Source: Rhodobiaceae bacterium (GTDB lineage: Bacteria; Pseudomonadota; Alphaproteobacteria; Puniceispirillales; Puniceispirillaceae). Taken from it: a stretch of DNA of 36,896 nucleotides. A program made the position numbers and the translations under genes. The stretch spans positions 1 through 36,896 of the forward strand of contig JAAZUU010000008.1 in NCBI GenBank assembly GCA_018624035.1, in the 5' to 3' direction. The notes under the pieces are model-generated. The model was given only the letters and a program-made list of their open reading frames with translations, searched no databases and was not told where the DNA came from. Below, piece after piece: positions 36,659 to 36,896 of the stretch (positions are counted from its first letter, which is position 1; each line of letters begins with the position of its first letter).

Positions 36659-36896
36659 CAGTGGCCTGCCACCGGGTTCGGGTCTATCCCCACCCTCATC
36701 GAAACAACAACAATGATTCGATGACAGCGTGTCAGCACATCAATCGTGATGGTCATGGTGCCCAGGAGATGGGTTCGACGCCCTACTCAGGGACCATTCA
36801 AGACCTGACTTTCAATCTATTCAGTATCTTAGCTGACCAGTGTCTGTCAGCCAACGCCCTATTTTGGATAACAGTCTGGATAACAGCCATGGACCA

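Noticed and set aside
36770-36820. GGGTTCGACGCCC...GGGACCA resembling a tRNA T-arm/CCA end or a tmRNA start
   Set aside because: The T-stem pairs over only 3 bp and no matching 5' acceptor strand or cloverleaf is visible in the window
1-36896. CRISPR arrays, tRNA/rRNA genes, transposases or integrases
   Set aside because: Looked for direct repeats with spacers, RNA signatures and recombinase motifs in the ORF set; none found

Overview
The window is a high-GC, alphaproteobacterial-looking chromosomal segment of about 37 kb (taxonomic impression only). It is dense in catabolic and transport genes. Left to right:
- a partial M81 (MlrC-like) peptidase, a gamma-glutamyltransferase, an M20 peptidase and an EamA transporter;
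- a complete dipeptide/oligopeptide ABC operon (SBP, 2 permeases, 2 ATPases), then an amidase and a second M20 peptidase;
- a CoA-ester cluster (CitE-like lyase, CaiB/BaiF CoA-transferase, MmgE/PrpD, FAS1-like/MaoC hydratase, acyl-CoA dehydrogenase) resembling a mesaconyl-CoA/citramalyl-CoA route;
- a small-ORF region with a Cys-rich 61-aa peptide, a DUF3764-like protein and an orphan terminator;
- a second peptide ABC operon with a fused double ATPase, and a PepE-like S51 peptidase;
- a LysR regulator divergent from a four-gene operon (alpha-hydroxy-acid oxidase, ThDP enzyme, transthyretin/HIUase-like protein, DmdA-like THF aminomethyltransferase);
- a Fpg/Nei glycosylase with Leu instead of catalytic Pro at position 2, and a Co-type nitrile hydratase operon flanked by gene remnants.

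The best candidate for an undescribed system is the LysR-controlled operon at 27.8-33.3 kb. Its HIUase-like member has lost the C-terminal YRGS catalytic motif. No tRNA, rRNA, CRISPR array or intact mobile element was recognised. Family calls come from reading the translations and remembering family motifs; no searches were run.
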